This document shows positions 1-12,208 of a stretch of DNA of 64,000 nucleotides, piece by piece. Below the pieces are notes generated by a model. It did no database searches. It saw only the letters and a program-made list of their open reading frames with translations, and had not been told where the DNA came from. The DNA is from Ramazzottius varieornatus (taxonomy: Eukaryota > Tardigrada > Eutardigrada > Parachela > Ramazzottiidae). The translations under genes were made by a program, and so were the position numbers. Numbering within the stretch: position 1 is the stretch's first letter; each line of letters begins with the position of its first letter. The stretch lies in assembly GCA_001949185.1 (NCBI GenBank), contig BDGG01000011.1:1474597-1538596 (forward strand), in the 5' to 3' direction.

Positions 1-338
1 CCTGTCTATTATGACGAAGCCCTGTGACGTACGGAGATTACCGCAGAGTTTACAGTAGTTTGGTGCAGTTCAACGCCATGCCATGTTGTTGACATAGGTT
101 CCTTGTCGAGGTTGTCGATCAGAAGTCAGAGGGCACAGTTCACCAGACTCCATCTGAACCAGTTTGCAGATGGTTTCATGTTTGTACCAGAGCTAGAGTG
201 TCAGGCAAAAAGCAACAGTCGGAAAAGTCGATGTTTCGCTGAAGACGAGCTGTGTGTTCTCACTGAATGCTTTTAGTTAGTCTTTATCCCACTTCAGAAC
301 TCTGATTTACAGCAAGGAAACCGAAAGCTTGCGCGAGA

Positions 339-638
339 ATGATTAGACGATATTCTTCCCGATCCGTCTTGTGGATGGCTTTACTCTTCGTATGCCTGAG
401 TTATTTGCCGCCGAACGTGGCTGGTCATATGACAGCGGTAACTATGGCACTTCCGACACTACGAACTTTGTTTCCTCCCTTGAGGCCCTTCACTTCCATG
501 CTGCGGAATAAACGAGAAACCAAGGACAAAGGCGGGAAAGGATCCAAGGATAAAGAGCTGAAAGTGGCAAAGTCGAGGCTGAAAGAGCGACCTCGCTCGG
601 TAGAACGACCCATCCACCCATCGGATCAGCGCGGGTAA
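339..638 (+). CDS. Candidate small secreted protein, 99 aa, no family recognised
   Basis: An open frame of 99 codons begins with a signal-peptide-like N-terminus: basic residues (MIRRYSSR), a hydrophobic stretch around LWMALLFVCLSYLPP, then a small-residue cleavage context at about residue 29. The mature part is strongly basic and Lys/Arg-rich (KRETKDKGGKGSKDKELK), with one dibasic site. It has no cysteines and no recognisable domain. The frame is intronless as drawn and flanked by AT-rich non-coding sequence. It could be a real secreted or peptide-precursor gene, or a chance ORF; the signal-like start is the only positive evidence. Confidence 0.3.
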   Translation: MIRRYSSRSVLWMALLFVCLSYLPPNVAGHMTAVTMALPTLRTLFPPLRPFTSMLRNKRETKDKGGKGSKDKELKVAKSRLKERPRSVERPIHPSDQRG

Positions 639-1368
639 CCAACGCCATCAGGGGGATCCCCATCCTCAACAGCCAGTCGATTAAAAAACAATTTCTTGAA
701 TACCTGAGATGAACAACTTTTTAGCGCTTCGACAAAAAGTATTAATAATCAAAGCATGAACGGAGAACAGACTGAAAGTTAACTTTCATCAGAAATAGAA
801 GCAAGGTGGCGGGAACAGAATATTTCTCAAAATCCAGCTGGTGATCGGTAGCGCACCACATGGATTTTGCCGTTTCACTTGCGCACTTTCGTTTAGTGTA
901 AAACTGAAATTTGTTCTCGAGCCTGGACAGCAGTCAGGCTTGACTTCCTTCTGCTCAAACTAGTCACTAGACATCTCTCTTCCATCTGGAGCTGAAGTCA
1001 AACTCAAATGTACGATGGAGAAGAAACTATATGACTTCTTCCAGAACGCAAAGCCCTAAAAAACCTCCCATCGTATACATTACAGAATGTTTTCAACGAA
1101 TGACTTCCCAGCCCTGGCTCTAATGGTGCCGTATCACCCATAAGTTAACCTACACTCGAGCAAAAAAACTGCAGAGATCGAACGACCACAGAATGTCTGG
1201 TGAGCACAGCTTTATAGCTTATTGAACCCCCTATGTAGTGGTCACATTACTGCACTCGCAGTAAGCTCGCGCATATACACGGAACCAATTAAATTTGATC
1301 ATGACAGTACTTTTTCCATTGTAAACCGCCCAAAAGAGGAAGCTATGATACCAAGAGAGGCTTCTCAC

Positions 1369-2402
1369 CACTGTGATGTGCCGTCCAGTCGAGCTTTGAC
1401 TGCATCGCGCGTCCAAAAATCCATTCTGTCATCAAATTTCTTGGAATTAGTGGTGGAGGATAATACGTCGAAACATTCTTGGAGCCACTGCGATTGGGCG
1501 GGTGGGTATTTCCACAATACATCACTGCGGGCTATTACGTCGCTCATCCATGGTAGGCAATAGAATACGCCATCTGACCTGCTGCAGTATTTTTCATAGA
1601 CTTTCATGTCAAATACGACTTCTGGTATACAAAGTTGCTGGAAGGGAACGTGGAACAAACCATCCTTTTGTGAACTCGTCCACCTGTACAAACTGATACC
1701 TGGTACAGGTAAAGTTTCTCGCGGTCGAGTGTACCACAGCGATCGAAGGGCGTGACGAGAATTCACTAACATACGACGAAAAACCAGACAGTCAGTGACA
1801 CTCGACAACAACTCTTTGACTTTCGCCTCGCGTTCAGGCCACATTGGACGTCCATCTTCGTCCGAGTTAAACAGTTCTCTGACATAATCCCACTGCAGGT
1901 CAACCACTATAATGCGAATAAGGCGATTCGGGAACGTGAAAAAGGTGGTCTCCAGGTAACTTATGGGACCATCTTGGTGCAATCTCAGCCAGTAGACAAA
2001 TGGAAAGGCTCCATCACAAATGATGTGTCGAACTGGAACAGAGCTGTCGTCCATGATTTGGACCAGGACAAGCCGTTGAACTGTGTTTCGATCCACGTGT
2101 GTCTTTTGCTGGCACAGCGATCTTTCGTCGGCCACAGAATATCTCTCCATGTCATGAAAACTGTTCCGCCATTGTATCGGCATACAAGCGACATACCTTT
2201 TTTCCACGCATAGCACACTCTACAACCAAATGTTAAACCACCTTTGCCTGCATAATTATTTGATCATCTCATCCTCACCCTTTCAAAGGAGTTCATCTAA
2301 TAGATAATCGCACCGGCCGAGACGTCGATAAGTTCTGATGTCCAAATACTGCAGTATCTCCATCCGAACGCCGTGCGGCAGTCTAACTCAAAGTCGAGCC
2401 AT
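1369..2402 (-). pseudogene. F-box protein pseudogene, paralog of the gene at 40280-41881
   Basis: The minus strand carries the first two exons of the 470-residue F-box gene found intact at 40280-41881, in opposite orientation. The first exon (about 2402-2311) keeps the F-box helix (GVRMEILQYLDIRTYRRL), but its fifth codon is TGA where the intact copy has TGG. The second exon (2219-1369) starts after a TTGTAG acceptor and ends at TG|GTGAGA, matching the intact copy's boundaries. Near 2030 a one-base deletion (compare the region coding LSWSELMGDS in the intact copy) breaks the frame. Downstream, about 220 codons remain open with high similarity (for example YVRELFNSDEDGRP in both copies). The third exon, about 157 codons in the intact copy, was not found. 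The long surviving frame suggests recent decay. Confidence 0.75.
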
Positions 2403-2822
2403 TCTACTATCCCATCGCCACACAAAACACGAATATTTGGCACTGCGCCAGCTAGTGATGTTCTAATATAGTACTATTATATTAAAGTAGATGATAGTAG
2501 ATGTTTTGAGCATCTATTATATTTAGTAATATTTAGTAAACAGAATTGGGCACCGCATTCCAATATTTATATTTTAGTAGCTTGAAACCGGAAGTGCCAT
2601 ATTTTATTATTATTAAGTTGTCCATCATCCATTGTAAAATAAATTTTAATACGGGTTAACGCTACCGCTGATTCGAAAAACTGGTTGATTTGCTGAGTTC
2701 TGATGCGCGTGCGTTGGCTTCTCGATGTGCGACCACGCCTTATAAAGTGCGCCACACCATGACGATGCCTCTACAGCAGTACAGTAGGGCTACTGCAGAA
2801 TAAATACCCTTGAACATCGTGC

Positions 2823-2890
2823 ACCTGCATACAGTCTGACACTTCAATCGGCCATGTTACAGTGTGCAGGTGCAGGGTGCAGGCTGTACT
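2823..2890. repeat. Hairpin repeat family B copy (CACCTGCATAC type)
   Basis: CACCTGCATAC is followed after about 35 bases by a diverged inverted copy (GTGTGCAGGTGCAG). It belongs to the same family as copies in TUBGCP3 and PLC-gamma introns, but here lies in intergenic AT-rich sequence. Confidence 0.45.
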
Positions 2891-3247
2891 ACAGTATTTT
2901 TGCTGATCTGATGGTTGTGATTCTGAATCTTTAGATCTTCCGTCGAGCTCTCCGATATTAAAATATATTTTAATAACAAACCCCCGAAAGTTCTACTATA
3001 GTAATATTTTATTAAATCAGGTAGACGTTTTACTATAGTAGTGGTCACTTATTAGAACTTTGATGGACGGTGGATATTTGTTTTTATTATATTAGATCTC
3101 ATTAACCCATATTGGAACATCACTAGCGCCAGCCGAGGAAACATGAATATGTCAGATGACTGTCGAAATTCCTTTGGACGAAGACAGTTAGAAGCGGCTT
3201 CAAAGTAAAGATCAGTGCGGAAAGCTTTGTTATATGGATTTCTTGCG

Positions 3248-3983
3248 CTCGAGCAGCGCAAGAAATCGGATTAGCGTAATAATGAGCCAATTGAGAGGGA
3301 GCACGTGGGCGTAGCCGAACCGACTGAACCCACTAATGTGCTCGGTGCTTAATTCCCGAGTAAGGCATATGAGCCGTTACTCGAGTGCATAAGAAATCCG
3401 AGTAACGTTCCAACTAGACATTTCCGTGAGTATTTCTTCCTAAACGTTTTTCAAAACATCAGATTTTCCTTCATGACGTCCCACCGAGGTGCCAACTGCC
3501 CCTCTAACTGCATCTTTCGGGGTTTAACGTCGGTTATTAATTGTTCATCAAACTTTAGCAACGACTCCAGGCTTGACTGTGACTTTGTCAACCTAGAAAA
3601 CAACGAAAATTTCAGTTTGACTGTGGGTGTAACTGTGACTCTCGAAAATTTGATAAGACTGCAACTTCAACTGTACCTTTTTCCACAATAACTGTGTCTC
3701 TAACTGTGGCATTCGTCACTTTCTGGATTTTACTTTGTCTTTAACTGCTGCTTTTCGTATCAAGATTCACTTGAGCTTTAAGCAGTCGGAACTGGAAATC
3801 ATTTTTTCCGTTGCTGTATCAGAACTGAAAACTTCGTGTGATTTGACATCGCATCTTCCAAAACGTCATTTATTACTAATGCTAATCGGCTGGATCGCGT
3901 AGCGGGTCTCAACCTCAACCGATTAGAGTAAGGAATGGGAGGGGCCAAAGTCTTACGCTACTCGGATTTCTTGCGCTGCTCGA
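3248..3983. repeat. Non-coding element bounded by about 33-bp inverted repeats
   Basis: CTCGAGCAGCGCAAGAAATC followed by a GATTAGCGTAAT-like stretch near 3248-3280 recurs inverted at about 3950-3983. The left end is also a local palindrome, GATTTCTTGCGCT facing AGCGCAAGAAATC around 3238-3268. The interior has no coding frame; it holds loosely repeated AACTGTG/TTGACTGTG motifs at 3540-3720. This resembles a foldback or MITE-like element. No target duplication was identified. Confidence 0.4.
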
Positions 3984-4487
3984 GTTCCGTATCAACCTGT
4001 CTTGTATCGGCCGCTTTGACGGACGTGGCGGTGATCGTGGGGGCGGCCATGGCGCTGGACGGAGCGGTGGACGTGGCAGTGGACGTGGACATGATAGTGA
4101 CGGACAACGGGGATACTGCCCCCGGAACGGCGGAGGAGGGTGGCCCTCGAAAAGCCACCAGAACCTGGACCCGCCTAGCCAGGCGGATCAACCTCTCGTC
4201 GGTACTAATGGAAATGGTCGAGTGAGAACCTGGACGAAGGCGGAAAGAACGCTCCCTCATTCCTTGTTTGGTAGTTAGCTCTCCCTGCTATGGTTGTGCG
4301 AATTTTCCACTTCCTTTCTGGTGCCTGATCTCGGATTGTGATCTCTATGTGTCAATCTCTTGATCGCTTCCACTTGCCAAAGCTGTTAGTACTGTATTTT
4401 TATGTTTTGTTATCCTCTGACGATCGAGGAAGCCGTCGACTAGATTGTCGAGGCTCAATAAAACTCACTATCTATCGCTGCATGTCG

Positions 4488-4647
4488 TACAGTGCACGAC
4501 AAAATAAGCTTGCAAAAATGGGCGGAGCGTCGTAAATACGGATGAGGAATCAAAATCAGTGTTGAGCTAATGCGCAAATTTGATTCGCTGTGTCCAGCTG
4601 GTTTCACTGACACCCATTTTTGAAAGCTTTTTTTGTCGTGCACTGTA
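4488..4647. mobile_element. Mariner/Tc1-type MITE, about 156 bp with TA duplication
   Basis: The arms begin TACAGTGCACGACAAAA and run inward for about 37 bp with few mismatches (4488-4525 against 4610-4647). A TA dinucleotide stands at each outer edge, the Tc1/mariner target. There is no coding capacity between the arms, so it is a non-autonomous copy. Just downstream, CAGGGTGATCCCTACGGG (4675-4692) looks like another transposon end but has no partner that I found. Confidence 0.65.
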
Positions 4648-5771
4648 CTACGCAACGACAACGGCTGCATATACAGGGTGATCCCTACGGGTTGAAACGA
4701 TTTTGAACTTGAATAAAAAAGTGCCTAGTGCTTTCGCTTCTTTGAAAATTCGTTCCCAGGTACGTCTAAGTATCAGAAACATTGTGTAAAATCTTGTCGA
4801 CGTGTCGTGCTCCAGAAGGTGCACAGCGCCGAAGACATGAACTAGGTGGACATCAAAAAGTTTTCGCAAAACCAACATGCAATACGCTTCAGGCCGATTC
4901 GTTTACAAGAAAAACGTTTCAGAAAATTTCTTAAAACCGTCTAAATATAGCAGAAGAATATCACTTACGAGTTCGTGCACGGTGCACATGGTTGGATCTG
5001 TGAGCAGCGATGCCCGCTACGTTTAAACTTCTGTGACTCTCAATTAACAGTCAGGTATGGAGCGGCGGGCGGTTGCGTGATGAAGCATGATTGATGCGCA
5101 CAATCAGTCAATCCACCGTTATGCGTGCTGATGAGTCATGCATAACCCGGGATTTGGGAGAATTTAGCACTATTTATTCACCTCTAACCCTCCTGGGACG
5201 TCCGGGCATAAAATGAATTTCGTAATCAACCCTAAAACCTGTCCCACTCTACCAAACTCAAGACACTCTTTTGTGTGAGCCTACAGTACATGTTCGGGGA
5301 CATCAGTGCTCATAAAGCGAGATATCAAACATCACGTGACCAGCAGCGAAAAGGACTGGTCCCATAATTTTTACTGGCCCATAATTTTTTTTCATACGTG
5401 TACTCTAATTTTGATCTCCTCCTTAATTTTGAGCTTTGAATCTCCTGCGGGTCGTCGTCTCCTCCCCGTCATTTGTGCGAGGGAATTCTACCAGAGAGTG
5501 AGAGGAACTGGGAGAGTACAAAGGAGGTACTGAGAAGAATGCCCAGTTTTCACGGTAAACGAGGACAGTCCCAACTACAAAGCATCGTCACCACGAAACG
5601 GAACCGCCGGTAATAAGATGGGCGATGACAAGCCGACCGGATGGATTGACCTTCAACGACGATCTTTAAATTTATCAACCTACCATTTCCCTCCAAGGTT
5701 GCGCAAAGGCAAGAAAATACTCATGTTTCATGTGAAAATTCTTTAAATCACCCATCAAGAATATTTTCCGA

Positions 5772-5930
5772 AGTGACGCACGGTTTTAGTGTTATCGGCT
5801 GGGAGTGTGCGCCACTGATCTTGCCGAGTTTGTGTCTTTGCCGAATGGCGCACGTTTTCAGTGTAATTAGCTGGTGGTGTGCGTCACTTGGAAAACAATT
5901 GCGTCGAGCTTATTTGCCGATTCCCCATAC
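5772..5930. repeat. Palindromic repeat family A, two adjacent copies
   Basis: Two tandem hairpins occur: GTGACGCACGG ... GTGTGCGCCAC (5775-5816) and ATGGCGCACG ... TGTGCGTCACTTGG (5846-5890). Each has the loop sequence TTTCAGTGTTATTGGCTG-like and the CTTG/GCGTCGAG tail. They lie downstream of the TUBGCP3 stop, one of the few intergenic positions for this family. Confidence 0.7.
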
Positions 5931-6170
5931 AGGATGAGACAATTTTGTGCAGAGTCACGGTGTCGCAGACTGGAAGGAGAACAAAACGGCACAGTGTTAA
6001 GAGCGGAAGACGTTCATATCGAGGCACTTCGTTGTACTCAAAAGGCAAGTAAAGAATCAGACATCTAGCTGGGTAAAACACAAGCCAAAGAACTAAAAGG
6101 TACTCGAGGTATTCTCGAAACCCGCCGCGTTCAGAGCTTCTTGTTTCCACACTTTCGAGCCAGTCTGTTG

Positions 6171-9100
6171 TTAGTGGCGGTTGTAGTCGATGCCTCTTCT
6201 CACCGACTGTGTTGACGTCGGCTCGCTGTTCTCGGCTTCTTCTAACATCGAGTTGAATCTACAAACTTCACTCTGCAAAGACAGAAAAGTTTAGAAAAGT
6301 TTAGAAAAGTCACCCTTCCTTCCAGTCAAAAATAAAACGATATCATTTAGTTCTATTTCCGTATTAGATATTAAAACAATTTCCATGTTTTTCCTGTTTA
6401 TATTTCTGATGTTTTCGCTTTCACTTTTTTTAATACCTTGAAAACACTTCGTAAGTTACTAATGCGAGTGGACAACGTTGGTACAGTTGTCAGATAAAAC
6501 TCGTTATTGAAATCGGGTTGGTTTTCCATTAAACGGCTCATTTCCTCGTCAGCGGCGCACTGAATATCAGCGTAGCAGCTGTCAAACTTCACGATTTGAT
6601 CCAACACCATACGTAAATGGATCCCCAGTTCCTGCAACGGAAAGGATGTCAAAAAGCCAAGACATAATGAAAGAGAAATTCTGTACCAGGATATTTTTGT
6701 GGGTTTTCGATTGGATAAAGCATTTCTCTTCGACTACTGTCAGGTAGTCATTGTGAAAGACAAGGATGTCATCTAGAGATCGTGCTTTTGCCAGGTTGCC
6801 CTGAAAGTCGTTCCAAGCCACCTCCAGAACCTCCACACTGAAGGAGAACTGTACTTGCTGGACGAACAGCTGCATTCGGTTCAACAGAAGACGAGCGTCG
6901 TGAAGAAGAACTTGGAAACCTAAAAAACCAACCACATCAACCGCCTACGCACACCTGTCCTTTTATCAAACATGCTGCACCCGTATGCAGGCGCATACGG
7001 GTGCAGTCAATCGAATCAAACACCTGCGTACGATAAACCGCCCATCTTACATGACGACGTACAAGACATTAATGAGTTAGCTTACGTCATGCACCTACGC
7101 GCAACGAACCGCTCACCTAACATGGCAGGAAGTATGCAGGTGCAAGAAACGCACAAACCAAATTACGTCAAGAATCAGCGTACACTACACAGACCATCTG
7201 TCATATTAAACATGTGTGCAGGTGCATGAATACCGAAATATTCTGTCTCTAGGCTTTTGACCGCATCCCCGGTAGGAAGACTGGTTGAATTGAAACCTTC
7301 TCAGGTAGTGAGGACGATATCGTACCTGGGATGAAGCGGTTTAGGCCCCGGTTGAACATGTCTTCCTTCCACACTTTGCAAAGGATGTACTCTGTGCGTT
7401 TCAGACGCCACAAGGAGGCGAAGATCCTTTTGTACCGGTTGAGAATGGTATCCGTAAAGACCTCCGTTCGAAAACGACATTTTTTATCCATCGAAGCCAG
7501 ACTTGCAGAAAGAAGCATGGTGCGATTTTCACTTACAATCTGCAGTTGCCTCTTTACGCGATATTCCAGTAAGAAAGCGTCCCAGCCGATTTCCTGGTCA
7601 CCAACCTAAAAATGCATAAATCAGAGTGTGCTATCCCAATGAGAAACCGACCACATAGAGAGAACTCCTTACGGTTTTGATAAGAGTATCTAAAGCTCGT
7701 ATGACATCGGGGTGCTCGAACTGGACATTGGTCGATCTGATGCTGGTGTTGAGCGCTGCCGTCAGGTTCCTCAGGTACATGTCCACCGCTGGCCTGTCCA
7801 AGTGCTCTCTGTAAACCACCACACCTGTCTGTCATCAGAAACCGCCAAGAAGCCCGTTTTGCTAGTCGGACAATAGGGAATCTTTTTGGCACATGCTTTG
7901 ACAGCTGCTTGCTTACCCGAGTCCGTCGATAAGAGACAACGCAAAGTCGCCTTGTCCAAGCAGGAAGAATTTCTGCAGCGCCTGAATATCAAACCAAAAC
8001 ATACATTAAGTCTCAAAGCGATCAAAAAGAAACGAATGTTTCCTGGAAATTGTCGGAGACCCGCACTTTCAGTTGGCGGCACGGCCCTGTCATGAGATGG
8101 TCACTTGACTAAGCGTCGTGCTCTCAGCCGGAAGTTGTTGGGAAACGCCGATAACGGTTCGCTGTCTCGGGGTTCGGCGTTCTAATTCGATGAAAGATAG
8201 TGTGTTAAGGAGGGAAATCATTACGTACGCTGAAATGGTTGCCGAGGTTGTGTTCTCTGACAAGGATGTCGACTACGGTCTTCGCCGACAGCAGACATGC
8301 TTCCGCGAGCTTGTCCAAATATGCCGGCTTTATCCTGTTCCGGTTCTCGTCCCACATCGTCTGGTCCTTATCAGGCTTGAACTTCTTCATACCAGGAACT
8401 TCCTTATGGCCGAAGAAGTCGTGGATCAGCGCGTAGGACTTTCCTCCGGTGAAGAGCTTCTTGGCCACCTCGGTTGTCAAAAAGTACGGCACGCAGTCCT
8501 CTCTGAAACGATACTGCTCGGCCCACGCGGAAGTCTCTAACGCTTGAAGATCTCTTGTGATGAAAAACTGCAAGGTAAAATCGAATATTAACCACAAACG
8601 AGGAGTGAGAGGCAACTCAATCCCGCTTGCAGCAACCTGCACGGATGTCCGGAGCACAGAGTATACTGCTCAGAGTATGCAGGTTGTTGACATTCATCTT
8701 TACCTCGTCATAACGATCCCCGTCGATCGTGCCATCGAACACCCACTTGACGATCAGGTCTAGCATCGGCACCACAGCGACCGAGAGAAGTTTCGAGACG
8801 ACCTGCTGCACAACCGGGTCGCCATTGAAGGAGCATTCGTGTAATTTGGAGAGGAAGGGCCCTCCTTTGAGGTGCTGAGCATTCTCGACGACTTCAAGTA
8901 AGACGGCGAATCGATGCTGCGTGTTTTGCAACGCTCGATAAACCTTCATGAGGGTCAGACGTCCGCCGAAATCTTGTGAAGTTTCGTTGCTGTCTCTTCG
9001 GAACTGCAAAAGCAACGAAACGGATGAGAACTCCGGACGGAGTCTCGAAAGAGGAAGTTGGTCAATCGGATCAATCAAGCACAGTAATCAACTGCTCACA

Positions 9101-10080
9101 GGCTAACTTCAAACAAGGAAAATTAGCCGCTGCGCACGGTTTACTTTGGTGTCGAGCAACGTGATGACCTGGCGACAACTCCTCATTTCTTCCTGCGCGA
9201 CCGACCCGAGAGCAACAGCACATAAACTGTGAGGATAAACTTCCGACTTGTGAGATTCTACATATCTCTTAAGCTGGAGGTGTAGCCATCCTGTCATAGC
9301 AATACAAAGGATAACCTGGCGCCATTCCTCAGGCACCTGTACATCGCGCGCCAACCGAGGCCCGTCGCTGGAGCCTAGATCCACCACTTTGGAGCCGTTG
9401 AAACCTTCCGCTACACACAGGAGATCGCGTATGATTTGAGATTCTGTAAGACTCAAGTGCCCCGGCACAGGAAAGACAGGAATGGCAGAGGCTTTGTGGT
9501 GCTTCTGGGAAGACAGAGGCAGGGAAGAGGGAGGTTTCCGTACGGGAATGCGAAGCGGAGCAGAGAGTGGCTGGTTAAGCGAAGCGGCATTTCCATTGTT
9601 GTAGTTTTCTACGGAGCGGTTTCCTGCGCCATCGAAATGGGGCAAGTATCCATCGGATGGCGTCGTCGCGAAGCCCGATTCTGGCGTGGGTGTCTCCGAG
9701 GCTCGATCAACATTCCCCAGAACTCCGTCGCCCATCTCGTAGAAGGTTCCGACCATGGAACGAATGAACTCAAACAGCTCGGCGGATTTGGACAGCGTGT
9801 GAGCAGACTGGATGTCGCGTACAAGTTCGTCCATCCGTTTACTCTGCGCTGGTTTAGCCATAGCTTCGGCAATTGTCGCCTCCGGAATCAGCTTCTTTAA
9901 ACGGGAAATAGTGGAAAGTTCGCTGGATAAACTGGCTGCTTGCGAATGAAGCGTGGGTTGACGGCGGAATACTTTGAAGCATTCAGCGAAAGCTTGTTTG
10001 CTGTCACCGTTGTGGGCATCTCTCTCTTGCCTCAGCAAACGGAACAGCCCAAGTAAATCCTCACGAACTGCGGTATCCAT
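6171..10080 (-). CDS. TUBGCP3: Gamma-tubulin complex component 3 (GCP3/Spc98 family), 861 aa
   Basis: Nine exons on the minus strand: 10080-9145, 9003-8704, 8567-8229, 7981-7917, 7808-7673, 7605-7326, 6919-6687, 6631-6437 and 6272-6171. They join in frame to 861 codons, close to the usual length of about 900. The protein is a GCP subunit: it helps build the gamma-tubulin ring complex that nucleates microtubules at centrosomes. Conserved blocks seen are the GRIP1-type LVRDI-like segment (ESQIIRDLLCVAEGFNGSKV), YDEFFITRD, LLGQGDF, RPAVDMYLRNL, SLWRLKRTEYIL, the helix LFVQQVQFSFSVEVLEVAW and the C-terminal RFNSMLEEAENSEP. The ATG at 10080 was chosen because sequence upstream reads into an intron acceptor. 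The exon at 7605-7326 could hide a roughly 35-bp mini-intron (GTAAGTG at about 7541), but it is open without it. Introns carry hairpin repeat family B. Confidence 0.9.
6966..7232. repeat. Hairpin repeat family B cluster in a TUBGCP3 intron
   Basis: Several CACCTGC/GTATGCAGGTG motifs lie in both orientations: TGCACCCGTATGCAGG and GCATACGGGTGCAG form a tight hairpin at 6975-7003, and further arms lie near 7021, 7090, 7134 and 7212. They almost fill the intron between the exons ending at 7326 and starting at 6919. Confidence 0.6.
8630..8696. repeat. Hairpin repeat family B copy in a TUBGCP3 intron
   Basis: GCAACCTGCAC and GTATGCAGGTTG face each other across about 45 bases, next to the donor of the exon ending at 8704. 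Confidence 0.45.
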
Positions 10081-10609
10081 CCTTCTTGAGCATAAAATAC
10101 CTAAAACGAAGACGTTATCACCGCGAACAACGAGCAGACGCCGGAGCAAGCAAGGGAAACTCGTCTAGAGTATAAGCAAAGGCATCAAACTACTATTTCT
10201 AAAGCTTTCACTCTCTGTTGGCTTCCACGAGTCGCTCCTGCATCGATTTTCATTCAAACAGCTCGTTCTTCACTATCATCCTCACAGCAATACATGACCG
10301 ATAAACTGGGGAAGCGCAGCATGATTTCTGCAAGAACATTCAGGGGAGCTCAACAAATGTGAAGGCAGAGCGAAAAAAAAATACCAATTTCAAATTTATA
10401 ATCCGTTAATGTAAAGAAGGTCAACCCTGGCCCCCATGGGTCGCAAGCCAACCGCACCGTACACCCCGCTTGGTTCTAATGCTTCCACCCAGAAGGTTAA
10501 AATTTCAGGAATGGTTGTTTATCTAAATTATCTTGAACAGCGGATTTTCTTGCCTTTTTACTTCATCTCGAAACTTGCTGTATGTTTTATTTCAAGTGGC
10601 CTTTGGATC
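10081..10609. promoter_or_regulatory. Divergent intergenic region between TUBGCP3 and CSN5 start codons
   Basis: The two start codons are 529 bp apart and point away from each other, so both promoters and 5' UTRs must lie here. On the minus strand a TTTTAG acceptor (about 10100) suggests a non-coding first TUBGCP3 exon. A second in-frame-looking ATG at 10436 on the plus strand is not joined to the CSN5 frame without stops or an intron. No TATA element was recognised. Confidence 0.5.
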
Positions 10610-12208
10610 ATGAGCTCCATAACCAACGGAAAAGCCGGCGACAAGAGCAAGATGAGCCAGGAGGAAATCGCCAAGCGCGGCTGGGAATGGCAGAACAACG
10701 TCCAGCCGATCCGCAGCGTGGATGATCTCTTCCGTTACAACGAAGAAGAGCACCAGCGTATGATGCAAGCCAAGCCCTGGGAGAAAGACCAGAACTTCTT
10801 CAAGACGTGTAGGATCTCGGCCTTAGCCCTACTAAAGATGACGATGCACGCTCGGAGCGGAGGGAACATCGAAGTGATGGGCTTGATGCTTGGCCGAGCT
10901 GACGCCGGCTCCATGATCGTCATGGACGCCTTCGCTTTGCCGGTGGAGGGAACAGAAACTCGTGTTAACGCTGCCGCACAAGCCTATGAATACATGACAC
11001 AGTATCTGGAGTCCCAGAAGCAAGTTGGACGGGTGGAAAACGTCCTCGGTTGGTATCATTCGCATCCAGGCTATGGATGCTGGCTGTCGGGAATCGACGT
11101 CGAAACTCAACGCCTCAACCAACAATACCAAGGTTCGTCACGTTTTCCTCCTGAGTCTGTCCGCCATTTTACGTGTTAGAATTGTCTGAGGTTTCACTGG
11201 TGGGGAATTTTCATCCGAATTAAAGTTGTTTTTCTTCTGGCATTAGTTGATTTAGATCAACTGTTGATCGAGTGTTTTGGTTTTGAATACCTAAGTAGGA
11301 CCTACTGAATAATAGTGTGTAGGCTGATGGAGTGTGTGTCGGTCCTACTAGTTCGAAAGTGGACGCTGGCCAGACTGTACGTTGATTGATATAGCCGTGC
11401 ATTTGCAGAGCCGTGGCTGGCCGTTGTAATTGATCCCATTCGGACCATGGCGTCCGGGCAAGTGGACCTTGGCGCCTTCCGCACCTACCGTAAAGGCTTT
11501 CTCCCGGCTGAAGAAAAGCACAACGAGCTCCGCAATATCCCCCTGAAGAAAGTCGAGGACTTCGGCAGTCACTACAAAGAGTACTACCAGCTCAACGTTT
11601 CCTACTTCAAAACCTCCACAGACAAGCGCCTGCTGAACCAGCTTTGGAAACAGTACTGGGTGGCCAGTCTTAGTTCCTCTCCCTGGCTAAAGAATCTCGG
11701 CTACAACATTGAACAGACACAGGACGTGGCAGCTAAGATGGCTGAAGCACTGGGCGAAGCCCGCAGAGACAACTTTGGCTATGCCAGCAGATTGGGGGAT
11801 GGTGAAGCTGGGTCGAACCTGAAGAAGGCGGTGAGGGATGGTAAAAAGGTCTCGTGCGAAGCCTGCATGGCTGTCATGCAGCAGATCGTCAAATGCGGAG
11901 TCTTCAATGATTACCAGGTAAGTTGGTCGAAACAGCCGAAACCCAGGATTTCCGGCTGGCAGCACGGCCTTGAGCCGAACGACCATGTCGAGACAAGGCC
12001 GTGTCGCCAACCGGTAGTTGCTTGCTTTTTGTCAGTCTCGACTTCCTTGTTTAATTTTCCGTCTTGGACTGTTTCTATAGATTTCGCCACTTTTCAGGTT
12101 ACGGGAAGACGAGGCGAAGATACCGTCCTGGAAGAACTGCCAGCCGAAGAAGTAAATGGGGGCGAAGCAGCGCCCTTAGCCGTTGAAGAGCAGATGAATG
12201 TCGATTAG
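10610..12208 (+). CDS. CSN5: COP9 signalosome subunit 5 (JAMM deneddylase), 380 aa
   Basis: Three exons, 10610-11132, 11409-11917 and 12098-12208, join in frame. This is the catalytic COP9 subunit, which removes NEDD8 from cullins and so recycles cullin-RING ubiquitin ligases. The MPN+/JAMM zinc site is intact: Glu in [10 protein letters not shown], then [14 protein letters not shown] at about residues 149-162. [13 protein letters not shown] and [10 protein letters not shown] are near-identical to family blocks. The start at 10610 places WEWQNNVQ and [12 protein letters not shown] where CSN5 proteins have their conserved N-terminus. The last exon adds about 36 mostly acidic residues ([14 protein letters not shown]), so the protein is longer than the usual 330-350. 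The stop is TAG at 12206. Confidence 0.95.

Noticed and set aside
3935..4260. Overlapping open frames on both strands (Val/Asp-rich on plus)
   Set aside because: Low-complexity GTGGACGTGG-type sequence keeps several frames open. There is no splice context or domain.
4648..4878. 76-codon minus-strand frame beside the mariner-type MITE
   Set aside because: It resembles terminal transposon sequence (CAGGGTGATCCCTACGGG) rather than a protein family, and has no catalytic motif.
7505..7545. Possible 35-bp mini-intron in a TUBGCP3 exon
   Set aside because: The sequence has GT...AG edges but is open in frame without removal, and such a short intron is unlikely.
9436..9900. 154-codon plus-strand frame
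   Set aside because: It is the antisense shadow of the first TUBGCP3 coding exon.
10436..10609. Upstream ATG extending the CSN5 frame by 58 codons
   Set aside because: The added residues are unlike any CSN5 N-terminus. The ATG at 10610 aligns with the conserved start region.
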